Positions 30,376 to 39,580 of a stretch of 64,000 nt of DNA are shown piece after piece. The notes beneath the pieces are model-generated. The model was not told the origin of the DNA, searched no databases, and saw nothing but the letters and a program-made list of their open reading frames with translations. The stretch's first letter is position 1. Each line of letters begins with the position of its first letter. The stretch spans positions 1-64,000 of the forward strand of contig NZ_LQPJ01000097.1 of assembly GCF_002101785.1 (NCBI RefSeq). Reading direction: 5' to 3'. This stretch comes from Mycobacterium palustre. Lineage in GTDB: Bacteria; Actinomycetota; Actinomycetes; Mycobacteriales; Mycobacteriaceae. The position numbers and the translations under genes are program-made.

Positions 30376-31665
30376 ATGATGACGCTGAAACCGCTATTCG
30401 AGCCAGAAAGCTTGCCGGCAGATCCCGTTGACCGGGCGATCCGCGCGGTCGGTCGTGGCGAATGTGTTGTCCTGATTGACGCCGAGGACCGTGAGAATGA
30501 AGGCGACCTAATCCTTGCCGCCGAGCTTGCGACGCCGGAGACCATCGGGTTTATGGTCCGTCACACCAGCGGCCTGCTGTGCGTCAGCATCCCGTCAGCA
30601 CGTGCGGATGAGCTGCGGTTGCCGCTGATGGTCGATGCTCCTGAAGACATGTTCGGGACAGCCTTCACCGTTTCAGTGGATGCTAGACGGGGCACGAGCA
30701 CGGGGATCTCTGCAGCGGATCGCGCAGCGACGGTCCGCGCGATCGCATCACCGAACGCGAGTGCCGATGATTTTGTACGCCCCGGCCACGTGTTTCCGCT
30801 GCGGGCGAGCGACGGCGGTGTGTTGAGCCGACCCGGTCATACGGAGGCGTCGCTGGAACTTGTGCGACTGGCGGGTCTGGAGCCGGCGGGCGTACTGGCT
30901 GAAATCGTTCACGACGACGGCTCGCTGGCCCGGCGTCCCGCGCTGTTCGAGTTCGCCAAAGCGCATGGCTTGGAGTGCATTACGATCGATCAGCTCGTTG
31001 CGTACCTGCACTTGTCCGGTGCCGGGCCTTTACCTGCCAAGCATGGGGGTGCCGCAGTCGCCCGTGTCGCGTCCGCGCGGCTGAAGACGTCCGCGGGATC
31101 CGGAACTTTGTACGCATATCGCTCACTCGATACTCAAATCGAGCATGCTGCTTGGGTTTTAGGTGACCTGGGCGCCGGCGTACTAGTCCGTGTGCATTCT
31201 GAGTGCCTCACCGGCGATGCGTTGGGCTCGGTTCGATGTGACTGCGGCGAACAGCTCCAAGACGCCCAACTCCGGATAGCCGATGCCGGGCGCGGTGTCA
31301 TCATCTATCTACAAGGACACGAGGGCCGCGGTATCGGGTTGGCGTCGAAGGTAGCCGCGTATGCCCTGCAGGACAAGGGTCTTGACACGGTAGAGGCCAA
31401 CGTTGCGTTGGGTCTCCCGGTTGACGCAAGGTCGTACGACGACGCCGCGGCGATACTGGTCGACCTCGGCGTGACTTCGGTCCGCCTAATGACAAACAAT
31501 CCGCAGAAGTGCAAAGCGCTGGAAGCCGCCGGTATCGGCGTAGAGCGAGTCCCGCTGTGGCTGCCTGCAACTGCGCACAACCACCGCTACCTGTCGGCCA
31601 AACAGACCAAGCTGTGCCACCTGGGAAACGACCAACTCGGCACGCTGCGGGCGGTGGGTGAATGA
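30376..31665 (+). CDS. Bifunctional 3,4-dihydroxy-2-butanone-4-phosphate synthase / GTP cyclohydrolase II (accessory paralogue)
   Basis: A 429-residue fused RibB-RibA enzyme that makes both entry compounds of flavin synthesis. The RibB half (residues 20-215) has the DAEDRENEGDL acidic motif, the RHTSG segment and GHTEASLELVRLAG. The RibA half has its zinc cysteines (SECLTGDALGSVRCDCGEQL), the GHEGRGIGL motif and the catalytic Asp/Arg region near TNNPQKCKAL. Both active sites look complete. It stands alone, away from ribG/ribC/ribH, at the head of a cassette rich in flavin enzymes, so it is probably an additional copy that boosts flavin or deazaflavin precursor supply; the housekeeping copy should lie elsewhere. 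ATG at 30376 is followed by a second ATG; either could be used. Base composition is lower in GC than the backbone. Confidence 0.9.
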   Translation: MMTLKPLFEPESLPADPVDRAIRAVGRGECVVLIDAEDRENEGDLILAAELATPETIGFMVRHTSGLLCVSIPSARADELRLPLMVDAPEDMFGTAFTVSVDARRGTSTGISAADRAATVRAIASPNASADDFVRPGHVFPLRASDGGVLSRPGHTEASLELVRLAGLEPAGVLAEIVHDDGSLARRPALFEFAKAHGLECITIDQLVAYLHLSGAGPLPAKHGGAAVARVASARLKTSAGSGTLYAYRSLDTQIEHAAWVLGDLGAGVLVRVHSECLTGDALGSVRCDCGEQLQDAQLRIADAGRGVIIYLQGHEGRGIGLASKVAAYALQDKGLDTVEANVALGLPVDARSYDDAAAILVDLGVTSVRLMTNNPQKCKALEAAGIGVERVPLWLPATAHNHRYLSAKQTKLCHLGNDQLGTLRAVGE

Positions 31666-31693
31666 CATTGCCCGCCAAAAGGAGACCGCTTCG

Positions 31694-32926
31694 ATGAGTC
31701 CGCTGTCCGCCCATGCCGCCATCGGCGGCTACTGCGATACTCGGTTCGTCGGTGTGCGTGAGGAGTTCGCCCGCAACTTCGCCGAACGTGGTGAAATTGG
31801 CGCGGCCGTCGCGGTCTACCTTCGCGGCAAACCAGTCGTCGATCTATGGGCGGGTACGGCCGATCAGGAAACGGGTCGGCCGTGGGAGCAAGACACCATG
31901 ACGGTCCTGCAATCCGCCACGAAGGGAGCGACCTCGATCGTCGCGAACATGCTTGTCTCGCAAGGCCTTCTCGACCTTGATCAGCCGGTCGCCAGCTACT
32001 GGCCAGAATTTTCTCAGCACGGGAAGGACCAGATCCCGGTGCGTTGGGTGCTGAGTCATCAGGCCGGTATCCCGTCGACGACCGAACGGCTGCCGGACGG
32101 GATTCTGCTGGACCACGATGCTTACAGTGCGGCTATTGCTCGCACGAAGCCGCGCTGGGAACCTGGCACCAGGCACGGCTATCACGCCTTGGTGTTCGGA
32201 TTCGTGATCGGGGAGTTGGTCAAGCGCGTCACCGGGAGGTCCATCGGCAGGTTTTTCCGGGAGGAAATCGCCGAGCCCCTCGGCCTCGAATTCTGGATTG
32301 GTATGCCCGCCGAGTATGACGCGAAGGTGGCCGTGTCGATCGCGGCGGATCCACCGGGGCCCGACGAACCGATCCAGCAGGTCTGGATCAACAGCGCGAC
32401 TCCAGGCACCATCCAGCACGACCTGGCCCTCAACGCGGGTAGCTTCTACGGTGCCGGTGCCACCGACAGTCGGGCGGCGTACGCAGCCGAAAATCCCTCG
32501 GCAGGTGGGATTGCCAGCGCCAGAGCGCTGGCAAGGCTGTACGCACCGTTGTCCCTGGACGGCAGCCTGGACGGTGTCCGATTATTGCAACCACATGATC
32601 TGTCGCGGCTGGGCTCGGTGCAGTCTGCGGGCTACGACGCCTTCGTGCTGATGCAGACGCGATTCAGTTTCGGTTTCTGGAAGGCGTTCGACAACCGGCG
32701 GACGCCGGGTGGCGGCGACAGCATGCGACTGTCGGAAGACGCATTCGGACATCCCGGGTTTGGTGGCCGCATCGGATTTGCAGACCCTAAGGCACACATG
32801 TCATTTGGGTACGTCTGCAACAAGATGGGCTCGAGCGTGGCAATCGATCAGCGGGCTCAGTCGCTGATTGACGCCACATACAACGCTCTGGGTTATTCGC
32901 CCGGAAGAGACGGGTTGTGGGCCTAG
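31694..32926 (+). CDS. Serine hydrolase of the beta-lactamase / class C esterase family
   Basis: A 410-residue beta-lactamase-fold hydrolase of the EstB/LpqK type. The nucleophile motif SxxK is SATK in VLQSATKGATSIVANML, about residue 76; the Tyr motif is in GTRHGYHALVFGFVIGELV; and the third box is near PGFGGRIGFADP. There is no signal peptide, so it is probably cytoplasmic and an esterase rather than an antibiotic-hydrolysing enzyme. ATG at 31694 is preceded by AAAAGGAG; an in-frame GTG 36 bases upstream overlaps the ribBA stop. It probably shares the ribBA transcript. One leucine is encoded by the rare TTA (32582). Confidence 0.88.
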   Translation: MSPLSAHAAIGGYCDTRFVGVREEFARNFAERGEIGAAVAVYLRGKPVVDLWAGTADQETGRPWEQDTMTVLQSATKGATSIVANMLVSQGLLDLDQPVASYWPEFSQHGKDQIPVRWVLSHQAGIPSTTERLPDGILLDHDAYSAAIARTKPRWEPGTRHGYHALVFGFVIGELVKRVTGRSIGRFFREEIAEPLGLEFWIGMPAEYDAKVAVSIAADPPGPDEPIQQVWINSATPGTIQHDLALNAGSFYGAGATDSRAAYAAENPSAGGIASARALARLYAPLSLDGSLDGVRLLQPHDLSRLGSVQSAGYDAFVLMQTRFSFGFWKAFDNRRTPGGGDSMRLSEDAFGHPGFGGRIGFADPKAHMSFGYVCNKMGSSVAIDQRAQSLIDATYNALGYSPGRDGLWA

Positions 32927-32992
32927 AAGTTTGGGCACGCAATCTTTTCAAGGGGAACGCTTCGCAACGATGCGATAAGGAGGCAGTGCAGG

Positions 32993-33844
32993 ATGAGCGA
33001 ATCGGTGATCAAGACCGCAGAACGAGACTTCGCGCAGGTCGTCGGGGCAGGTGGGGTGCGCCGCGAAGCGGATGACCGGACATGGAAGCGGCTCGAGCAC
33101 CGGGTGGTTCTGATCACCGGCGCCGCCCGCGGACTCGGCGCGGCCCAAGCCAAGCTGTTCGCCGCGGAGGGCGCTCGCGTCATCGTCGCCGACATTCTCG
33201 ACGACCCAGGCAAGCGGCTCGCCGATGAAATCGGCGAACAGGCCATGTTCACCCATCTCGACATCGGCGGCGACGACGACTGGGCGAACGCGATCGACCG
33301 GGCCACTGACGCATGGGGCTCGGTCGACGCCCTGGTCCACAACGCCGCCGTCGCAAGCCACGGCTTGATCGAGCAAGTACCTGCCGCCGACTTCGCCGCG
33401 GTGCTGAACGTGAACCTGGTCGGGGCCTACCGCGCCATCCAGGCCGCCGTGGGACCGATGACGGCCGCCGGAGGCGGCTCGATCGTCTTGATTTCCTCCA
33501 TCGAGTCGTTGGCTTCGCACGCGGCACTGTCGGCATATTGTGCGGCCAAGGCCGGCGTGGTCAGCCTGGCCCGCACAGCGGCCCTGGAACTGGCGTCGCG
33601 CAACATCCGGGTGAACGCGCTGTGCCCCGGCGTGGTCGACACCGAGATGGTTCGCCCGGCCGGTGTCGACCGGTCGGTCTTTGCGGCCATGGAGGCACAA
33701 ATTCCCCTTGGGCGGGTAGCCGAACCCATCGATTTGGCACGCGCGGCGCTGTTCCTGGTGAGCGATGACGGCCGTTACGTGACGGGCACAAGCCTGGTCG
33801 CCGACGGCGGCGTGATGGCCAAGCTGCCACTCTCGCTCGGATAG
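32993..33844 (+). CDS. Short-chain dehydrogenase/reductase
   Basis: A 283-residue classical SDR. The coenzyme loop is TGAARGLG (42-49), followed by NAAV, and the catalytic Ser169, Tyr182 and Lys186 are in place (SSIESLASHAALSAYCAAK). VNALCPGVVDTEMV and the final GGVMAK match the family C-terminus. An N-terminal extension of about 35 residues (MSESVIKTAERDFAQ...) precedes the Rossmann fold and is unusual. Asp67 after the second strand (VADILD) suggests preference for NAD(H). ATG at 32993 follows AAGGAGG. The substrate is unknown. Confidence 0.92.
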   Translation: MSESVIKTAERDFAQVVGAGGVRREADDRTWKRLEHRVVLITGAARGLGAAQAKLFAAEGARVIVADILDDPGKRLADEIGEQAMFTHLDIGGDDDWANAIDRATDAWGSVDALVHNAAVASHGLIEQVPAADFAAVLNVNLVGAYRAIQAAVGPMTAAGGGSIVLISSIESLASHAALSAYCAAKAGVVSLARTAALELASRNIRVNALCPGVVDTEMVRPAGVDRSVFAAMEAQIPLGRVAEPIDLARAALFLVSDDGRYVTGTSLVADGGVMAKLPLSLG

Positions 33845-33905
33845 TCGCAACGGCGATGTAGGACGAAAAGTCATAGCACCCAACTCTTTTGGAGAGATCC
33901 TGACT

Positions 33906-35216
33906 ATGTCCTCCGTTACGTCTTCTGAGACGTCTTCCGAGACCGACACTGCCGCAAAAGCCACGGCGCCGACGGGGTGTCCGGTGATGCACGGATTCCA
34001 GCCGATCGACCCTCTGACCCCGATCGACGACCTGGCAACCGGCTGGGCCCGCGCCCGCACCGAGGCTCCGGTCTTCTTCGTGCCCGAGCACAACACCTGG
34101 TGCGTTTCGTCCTATGCGCTCATCGAGGAGGTGCTCCGCTCGCCGGAGACCTTTTCCAGTGCGGCGATGGGCGGGGTCCCCGTCGCGGTGCCCGAACGAT
34201 TTCGCGATGATCTGCCCGACGGCCGCTGGCCCGTTGAGCTGAGCCTGACGTCGATGGACCCACCCGAGCACACCCGGATCCGCAAGCTGGTTCAGCCGGC
34301 GTTCACCGCCAGGATGGCCAATGCGGCCGAAGGCGACGTCGGTCGGATCGCCAACGAAGTGATCGACGCCTTCATCGACAACGGCAAGGCTGATATCGCA
34401 ACCGAGTACTCGCACAAGATCCCGATCAAGGTCATCGCGCCGATGCTCGGGGTGCCACCCGCCGACGTCGACATGCTCTACGGGTGGGCCATGCAGGCAC
34501 TGTTCCTGGCGAATAACGAGAGCATCCCAGCCGATTTGGTCGATTCGGTTGCCGAGGGGCAGTGCGAATACGTCCGTTACGCGCGGAAACTGATCGAGGA
34601 CCGCCGTGCGAACCCGCGCGGCGAGAACGATCTGCTTACCCACCTCATCTTCGCGACCGCTGATGATGAACCAGTGCTCTCGCAGACCGAGGTGCTGGGC
34701 ATGGTGCTCGGCATCCTCATTGCCGGTATGGAGACCACGGCCACCGCGATGGGCAACGCGATTCATTTGCTGCTCTCCCAAGGGCTTTGGCAGAAGGTGG
34801 TCGACGACCCGGACCTCGCTGCGCGAGCAGCAGAGGAGGGATTACGCCTGCGGCCGCCGCTGACCGGGATCCACCGGGTCACAACCCGCGATTGCGAACT
34901 TGGCGGGGTGCTCATTCCGGCCGGGTCGTTGGTTCATCTGTCGGTGTTGTCGGCCAATCGGGATGAGGCGGAGTTCACCGATTCGGAGAAGTACATCAGT
35001 GACCGTGCAAATGCCAGGACGCACATGACGTTTGGGAAGTTCACACACAACTGTCTGGGTGCCCCGTTCGCGAGGGTCGAATTGCGGGTGGGCATCCACA
35101 CGCTCGCTCAGCGCATCCCTTCGTTGCGCCTGTCCGAGGACTGCGATTTGCAGTACATGCCCTCGACCTTTGTGCGCGCGCTATTGGGCGGCCTGCGCGC
35201 CGAATGGGATACCTGA
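33906..35216 (+). CDS. Cytochrome P450 with altered heme-binding loop
   Basis: A 436-residue P450. The I-helix motif AGMETTATA, the ExxR helix (EEGLRLRPPLTGIHRVTTRDCEL) and the MDPPEHTRIRKL segment are typical. The heme loop reads MTFGKFTHNCLGAPFAR: the ligand Cys is C383 and the surrounding His and Gly are kept, but the second Gly of FGxGxHxC is Phe. The N-terminus has a Ser/Thr-rich tail of about 20 residues. ATG at 33906 follows GGAGAGATC. It lies between an SDR and a flavin oxidase and is probably co-transcribed with both. One TTA codon (34842) is present. Confidence 0.9.
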   Translation: MSSVTSSETSSETDTAAKATAPTGCPVMHGFQPIDPLTPIDDLATGWARARTEAPVFFVPEHNTWCVSSYALIEEVLRSPETFSSAAMGGVPVAVPERFRDDLPDGRWPVELSLTSMDPPEHTRIRKLVQPAFTARMANAAEGDVGRIANEVIDAFIDNGKADIATEYSHKIPIKVIAPMLGVPPADVDMLYGWAMQALFLANNESIPADLVDSVAEGQCEYVRYARKLIEDRRANPRGENDLLTHLIFATADDEPVLSQTEVLGMVLGILIAGMETTATAMGNAIHLLLSQGLWQKVVDDPDLAARAAEEGLRLRPPLTGIHRVTTRDCELGGVLIPAGSLVHLSVLSANRDEAEFTDSEKYISDRANARTHMTFGKFTHNCLGAPFARVELRVGIHTLAQRIPSLRLSEDCDLQYMPSTFVRALLGGLRAEWDT

Positions 35217-35274
35217 CGCGTCCGAGACTAATGGGAATTTGATCAGCGGCACTCGCAATAGGAGACAACACGAT

Positions 35275-36669
35275 ATGGCAAGTGACACCAACTCGCAATT
35301 GCCGGGTGCCGAAATCGCGGTCATCGGTGGCGGAGTGGCCGGGATGGCCGCCGCGTTCCGGCTGCAGCAAGCGGGCTACCGCGTGCACGTCTACGAGTCG
35401 AACGATCATGTGGGCGGGCGCACGCACTCCATCTACCGCAACGGGTTCACCCTGAATCAGGGCGCCAACGTCATGTGGACGGCGTACAAGAGCCTGTGCG
35501 GATTGGTGCACGACGCGGGACTGGACGGCGAGCTGGAAGCCGCCGGTTCCGTGCTCGGGTTTCTGTGGGGCGGTGACGACATGTTCTGGCTCGACACCGA
35601 TCACCTGCTGCGCGACGCACCGCGCTTCCCGTTGTCGATGCGCTCCCGATTCACCTTGGCACGGTTGGTGTTCGACGGGTACCGGGCACTGCGCTCGCTC
35701 CGTTACGAAGACTTGTCGGCCTTTGCGTCGCATGATTTCGAAACCGCTGAGCAGTACACCCGGCGACGGCTGAACCCCGAGATCCTGGAGCGGATCGTCG
35801 CGCCGTCGGTCAAGTCGATGGCGGCTGCTCCGGCCAACGTGGTCTCTAACAACGACTTACTGTTCATGCTGCATCGCTACTCCGGGTTGGGCAGCCGTTG
35901 GCTGGCTTTCCGGGGCGGGATGGGCAGCTACTCAAGGCTGATGAGCCAGCGGTTCGACGTCACACTCAACGCTGCTGTCACCGAGGTCGAGGAACGCGAC
36001 GACGAGGTTGCGGTCACCTGGACAGGTCCACACGGTGAGCGGACCGACCGCTACGCCGCGTGCATTATTGCGGTCGCGGCACACGACGCCGCGACGATCC
36101 ATGTGACCCTGGACCCATGGCGGCGCCAATTTTTGGCTGACGTGCCTTACGCGGCAATGAGTTCGGTACAGCTGGCGCTGTCGAAGCCTGGTCCCGTCGG
36201 CATCAAGGCCTCCTACACGATCCACCCGGAGTGGTCAGAAATCGTCACCGCGGTCTACGAGCACAACAAGTACCCCGGCTCTCTACCGCCCGGCAAGGGG
36301 CAACTCACCTTGTACACCAGCGATGCGCTGACCAGGCAGCTCATCGATGAGGACGATCAGGTAACTGTCGACACCGTACTCGCCGAGGCGGAGAAGCTGA
36401 TGCCCCGTGTGCGTGACACGATCGAGTGGGCGCATGTGAAGCATTGGCGCGAAGCGGTTTTCTGCAGCCGGGTTGGCTACTACAAGGACCTCGCGAAGTT
36501 CAATGCGATGCGCCGCGAGCACGATCGCCTGGTCTTCCATGCCGGTGACTACTTCGCGCCGTCGAGCATGAACACCGCGAGTTCGGCGGGGGAACGTGCC
36601 GCGCACGATCTCATCGCGGCACTCGGCGCGTCGACCAAGACGGGCCTGGCAGCTCGCAGCGCGTCATGA
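35275..36669 (+). CDS. FAD-dependent amine oxidase / desaturase-like enzyme
   Basis: A 464-residue flavoprotein of the superfamily that includes protoporphyrinogen oxidase, phytoene desaturase and monoamine oxidase. The N-terminal FAD motif is IAVIGGGVAGMAAAFRLQQAGYRVHVYESNDHVGGRTHS, followed by the NQGANVMWTAY stretch; the C-terminal FAD motif is FHAGDYFAPSSMNTASSAGERAAHDL. The substrate cannot be told from sequence; lipid, polyene or terpenoid substrates are all possible. ATG at 35275 follows AGGAGA. Its stop overlaps the next start by ATGA, so it is translationally coupled to the AveC-like membrane protein. One TTA codon (35857). Confidence 0.88.
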   Translation: MASDTNSQLPGAEIAVIGGGVAGMAAAFRLQQAGYRVHVYESNDHVGGRTHSIYRNGFTLNQGANVMWTAYKSLCGLVHDAGLDGELEAAGSVLGFLWGGDDMFWLDTDHLLRDAPRFPLSMRSRFTLARLVFDGYRALRSLRYEDLSAFASHDFETAEQYTRRRLNPEILERIVAPSVKSMAAAPANVVSNNDLLFMLHRYSGLGSRWLAFRGGMGSYSRLMSQRFDVTLNAAVTEVEERDDEVAVTWTGPHGERTDRYAACIIAVAAHDAATIHVTLDPWRRQFLADVPYAAMSSVQLALSKPGPVGIKASYTIHPEWSEIVTAVYEHNKYPGSLPPGKGQLTLYTSDALTRQLIDEDDQVTVDTVLAEAEKLMPRVRDTIEWAHVKHWREAVFCSRVGYYKDLAKFNAMRREHDRLVFHAGDYFAPSSMNTASSAGERAAHDLIAALGASTKTGLAARSAS

Positions 36670-37667
36670 GCGCCGGCGCAGCCGCGCCGGCGCGCGACAG
36701 ACACCAGGGCCGCCGCATAGCAACGGCCTACGTGTGGGCCACGATCGGCGCAATCGCGGTCGTCGTCCAGGCCTATGTCTATGCGAGCTGGCTGTTGTCG
36801 CCGGATTTGGTGCCGGCACCGCTTGGACCCGACCCGGTGCCGCCGTCCGACAAGATGTGGGCGTGGATCCTGCAGCCGCTGTTCGTTGCGGCGGGGCTAG
36901 CCGCCACGTTGTGGATCGTTCGGGGATGCATCCGAGCGGGTCGTTTCACCTTCGACGCCAAGCTGTGGTGCGCGTTCATGTCGCTGGCCTGGCTGGACAC
37001 GGTGGCCAACTTCACCCGTCCGGTCGTGGCGTTCAACGCCTACTACGTCAACCTCGGCTCATGGAATGCCGATATCCCCGGCTGGATGTCCGCTGGTGTC
37101 CGGCGGTTCCCCAGCACGTTCCTCATCGAGTTCCCGTCGTACATGTTTTTGGCGCTCGTGCCGGTTGCGGGTTGCGCGTTCCTGCGGGCGTTGAGCAAGC
37201 GCTGGCCCCGACTTGGGCCCATTAGACTGTTGGGCTGTTGGTGGCTGGTCGCCATCGTCTTTATGGTGGCGTTCGAGGAGCCGCTGGCCCGGGCCGGCTG
37301 GCTGATATGGATCGGCGGCAACGTGCCGGGCCTGACACTATGGCCAGGCACCAGGTATCAGTTACCCCTGCTGCTCGATCCGATCCTCTGGGGAGGCCCC
37401 GTCCTCACGGCGGTGACAGCCCTGCGCTATTACCGCGACGATCGCGGCCGGTGCTGGGTGGAGCGGGGATTGGACACCGTCAGCCGGTTAGCCCCCCGAG
37501 TAGGAACCGCGATGAGCACGCTGGCCGTGATCGGGTTCGCGACCGTCGGCATGGTGATCTATGCGGTCGGAGGCACCGTTGTCGCCCAAGCACATACCGT
37601 CGCCCCGCCCGGCATGCCCAGCTACATGCGTGCAGGTCTCTGCCAGACCGACGCGGACGCCTGCTGA
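36666..37667 (+). CDS. Polytopic membrane protein, spirocyclase AveC-like
   Basis: A 333-residue membrane protein with about seven predicted helices (near residues 18-45, 68-90, 103-120, 157-178, 190-210, 240-260, 277-300). The overall plan and conserved segments such as KMWAWILQPLFVAAGL, WLDTVANFTRPVVAFNAYYVNLGSW and a long GP-rich loop resemble the AveC family, whose founder forms the spiroketal of avermectin in Streptomyces. I assign the family from memory of its pattern, so it needs confirmation. In mycobacteria the function is unknown; with a P450, SDR and flavin oxidase upstream, a membrane-bound cyclisation or hydration step is a reasonable inference. The start codon ATG overlaps the previous stop. 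Confidence 0.6.
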   Translation: MSAGAAAPARDRHQGRRIATAYVWATIGAIAVVVQAYVYASWLLSPDLVPAPLGPDPVPPSDKMWAWILQPLFVAAGLAATLWIVRGCIRAGRFTFDAKLWCAFMSLAWLDTVANFTRPVVAFNAYYVNLGSWNADIPGWMSAGVRRFPSTFLIEFPSYMFLALVPVAGCAFLRALSKRWPRLGPIRLLGCWWLVAIVFMVAFEEPLARAGWLIWIGGNVPGLTLWPGTRYQLPLLLDPILWGGPVLTAVTALRYYRDDRGRCWVERGLDTVSRLAPRVGTAMSTLAVIGFATVGMVIYAVGGTVVAQAHTVAPPGMPSYMRAGLCQTDADAC

Positions 37668-37735
37668 CGGCGGTTCGTGCCGGCCAAGTCGGCACGTGAC
37701 CCACGGTCCTACGGGACCCGTCGCTGTCGGGAACG

Positions 37736-39268
37736 TCAACGACTGACACTCGCTGCTGCCCAGTAGGGGGCGCGGAGCTCCTTTTTGAGGATCTTCCCCG
37801 CCGCGTTTCGCGGCAATGTGTCGATCCATTCGATGCTCGTCGGGCATTTGTAGGCGGCGATGAGTCCTCGGCAGTGTGCGATCAGCTCGTCCTGGGTCAC
37901 GTCAACCCCCGGCCGGCGGACCACAATCGCTTTCGGCGTCTCCCCCCACCGCCGGCTGGGCACGCCGATCACGGCGCTTTCCAGGACCGCGGGGTGCGAT
38001 GCGAGCGCATTCTCGACCTCGGTGGGGTAAATGTTCTCCCCACCCGAGATGATCATGTCTTTGACCCGGTCGTAGAGATAGAGATACCCGTCGTCGTCGA
38101 AGTAGCCGGCATCCCCTGAGCGCAGCCAGCCGTCGACGATCGTTTCAGCGGTTTCATCAGGCCGCCCCCAATAGCCCTTCATCACTTGGGGGCTTTTAAT
38201 CCAGAGTTCGCCGACCTGATGTGTCGCAACGTCTTTCAGTGTCTCCGGATCAACGATACGTATCTGCGCCGATTCCACCGGCCTACCGATAGAACGCAGC
38301 CGATGCGTGTTGGAGCCGTCGGGGTCGTGGTCAGAGGGAGGAAGGATTGATACGGTTCCACAACTTTCGGTTAGCCCGTACGCCTGGCAGAAGTCGCAGC
38401 GAAATACGGCGAGCGCCTCACGTAGCAACGTTTCGGTGATCGGTGAGCCTCCGTACGCGATGGACTTTAGCGCGGTGAAGTCCATGTCGCTGACGCCGGG
38501 AACTTGCAGCATGGATTGGACGACGGCAGGCACCAGGGTGGTGTGGGTGCAGCGCTGGTGCACCAATACCTGCAGCAGGTGCTCCGGAACAGCCTGTCGC
38601 ACTATATAGTTCGTGCCGCCGGTCAGATGAGTTGCCAGAGCCATGCCGGTTCCGCCGATGTGAAAGAACGGCAGCACCATCATGTGGATGGCATCGCCGT
38701 CGAGCCCTGTCAGCGGTTCGTAAAGGGAGATACAGGTTTTCAAGCCGAGTGCGCTGATCTCGACGCCTTTGGGAGCGCCGGTGGTCCCAGATGAGTACAG
38801 CTGGAGACAGGTGTCCCCGGGGGCGGGTTCATCACCGGGATCGACAGCGGGGTGGGCGCCCAGCCACGACTCATAGGACTGTCCGAGGGGGATCGTCACG
38901 ATCGGGCGCACGAAGCCCGGGGCAATGGCTTTCACGATGTCGGCGAACGGTGCTCCGACCACTATCACCCGAGCCTGCGAATCGTTGATGATGGTGAGCA
39001 CTTCACGTGGGGTGAGCCTGAAGTTGACCGGAACCGCGACCGCTCGCAACTTGGCAGTGGCAACCATGACCTCGACGTGCGCGGGCCCGTTGTGATCCAG
39101 GATCGCCACCCGGTCGGTGGGGCCGACGCCATTGGCGGACAGGGCCTGCGCGAGTCGGTTCGACCGCTCGTGTAGTTGCGCATAGGTTGACGAACCGCCA
39201 TCCCATTTCAGAGCGATGTGATCGGGTCGCGCTTGGGCATGACGGCGAATCATGCCGGCAATGGGCAT
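37736..39268 (-). CDS. AMP-forming acyl-CoA synthetase / carboxylic acid ligase
   Basis: A 510-residue member of the adenylate-forming superfamily that activates a carboxylic acid with ATP and transfers it to CoA. Motifs: YSSGTTGAPKGVEIS (phosphate loop), QAYGLTESCG, WLRSGDAGYFDDDGYLYLYDRVKDMIISGGENIYPTEVE and the C-terminal lysine in PRNAAGKILKKELR. All parts look intact. ATG at 39268 is preferred (GGGAG 7 bases upstream); an upstream extension would add 52 poorly matching residues. It is transcribed away from a divergent membrane protein and converges on the AveC-like gene. The acid activated is unknown. Confidence 0.9.
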   Translation of the reverse strand: MPIAGMIRRHAQARPDHIALKWDGGSSTYAQLHERSNRLAQALSANGVGPTDRVAILDHNGPAHVEVMVATAKLRAVAVPVNFRLTPREVLTIINDSQARVIVVGAPFADIVKAIAPGFVRPIVTIPLGQSYESWLGAHPAVDPGDEPAPGDTCLQLYSSGTTGAPKGVEISALGLKTCISLYEPLTGLDGDAIHMMVLPFFHIGGTGMALATHLTGGTNYIVRQAVPEHLLQVLVHQRCTHTTLVPAVVQSMLQVPGVSDMDFTALKSIAYGGSPITETLLREALAVFRCDFCQAYGLTESCGTVSILPPSDHDPDGSNTHRLRSIGRPVESAQIRIVDPETLKDVATHQVGELWIKSPQVMKGYWGRPDETAETIVDGWLRSGDAGYFDDDGYLYLYDRVKDMIISGGENIYPTEVENALASHPAVLESAVIGVPSRRWGETPKAIVVRRPGVDVTQDELIAHCRGLIAAYKCPTSIEWIDTLPRNAAGKILKKELRAPYWAAASVSR

Positions 39269-39453
39269 CAATCGACTCCCGGTCGCGGGCCGCCGGGTAC
39301 CGCCAGACATCCAAAACCCCAGCGGCCGAACATCTTCTGAAGGGCGAGATTGGGCAAAGCCGCTTTGCTTGCCCATATCCAAGAGCTCTGGCACCCGCCA
39401 TACATGCGCGACACGGTAGCACATTAGTAGCGGAGCTCGATAGGACTACGATA

Positions 39454-39483
39454 TTGACGAATTGTCTCGCTATACGATAGGTT
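39454..39483 (+). promoter_or_regulatory. Cassette promoter 2, in front of the second membrane protein
   Basis: TTGACG (39454-39459), 18-bp spacer, TAGGTT (39478-39483), in the 312-base gap between the ligase and the membrane protein. Over 31 bases from the TTGAC it matches the promoter at 42041 at 25 positions, including TTGTC, CG and ACGATAG in the spacer. This much identity in the spacer points to a shared operator. The rest of the gap shows nothing I can define. Confidence 0.65.
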
Positions 39484-39580
39484 GGGCGGGGGATAATGCA
39501 CTCACAGGGACGCGGCGGCATCGACGCTTCATCGCAACCCCCGGTTGATCGCCGAGCGCGACCGAGAAGGAGTCCTCGAC

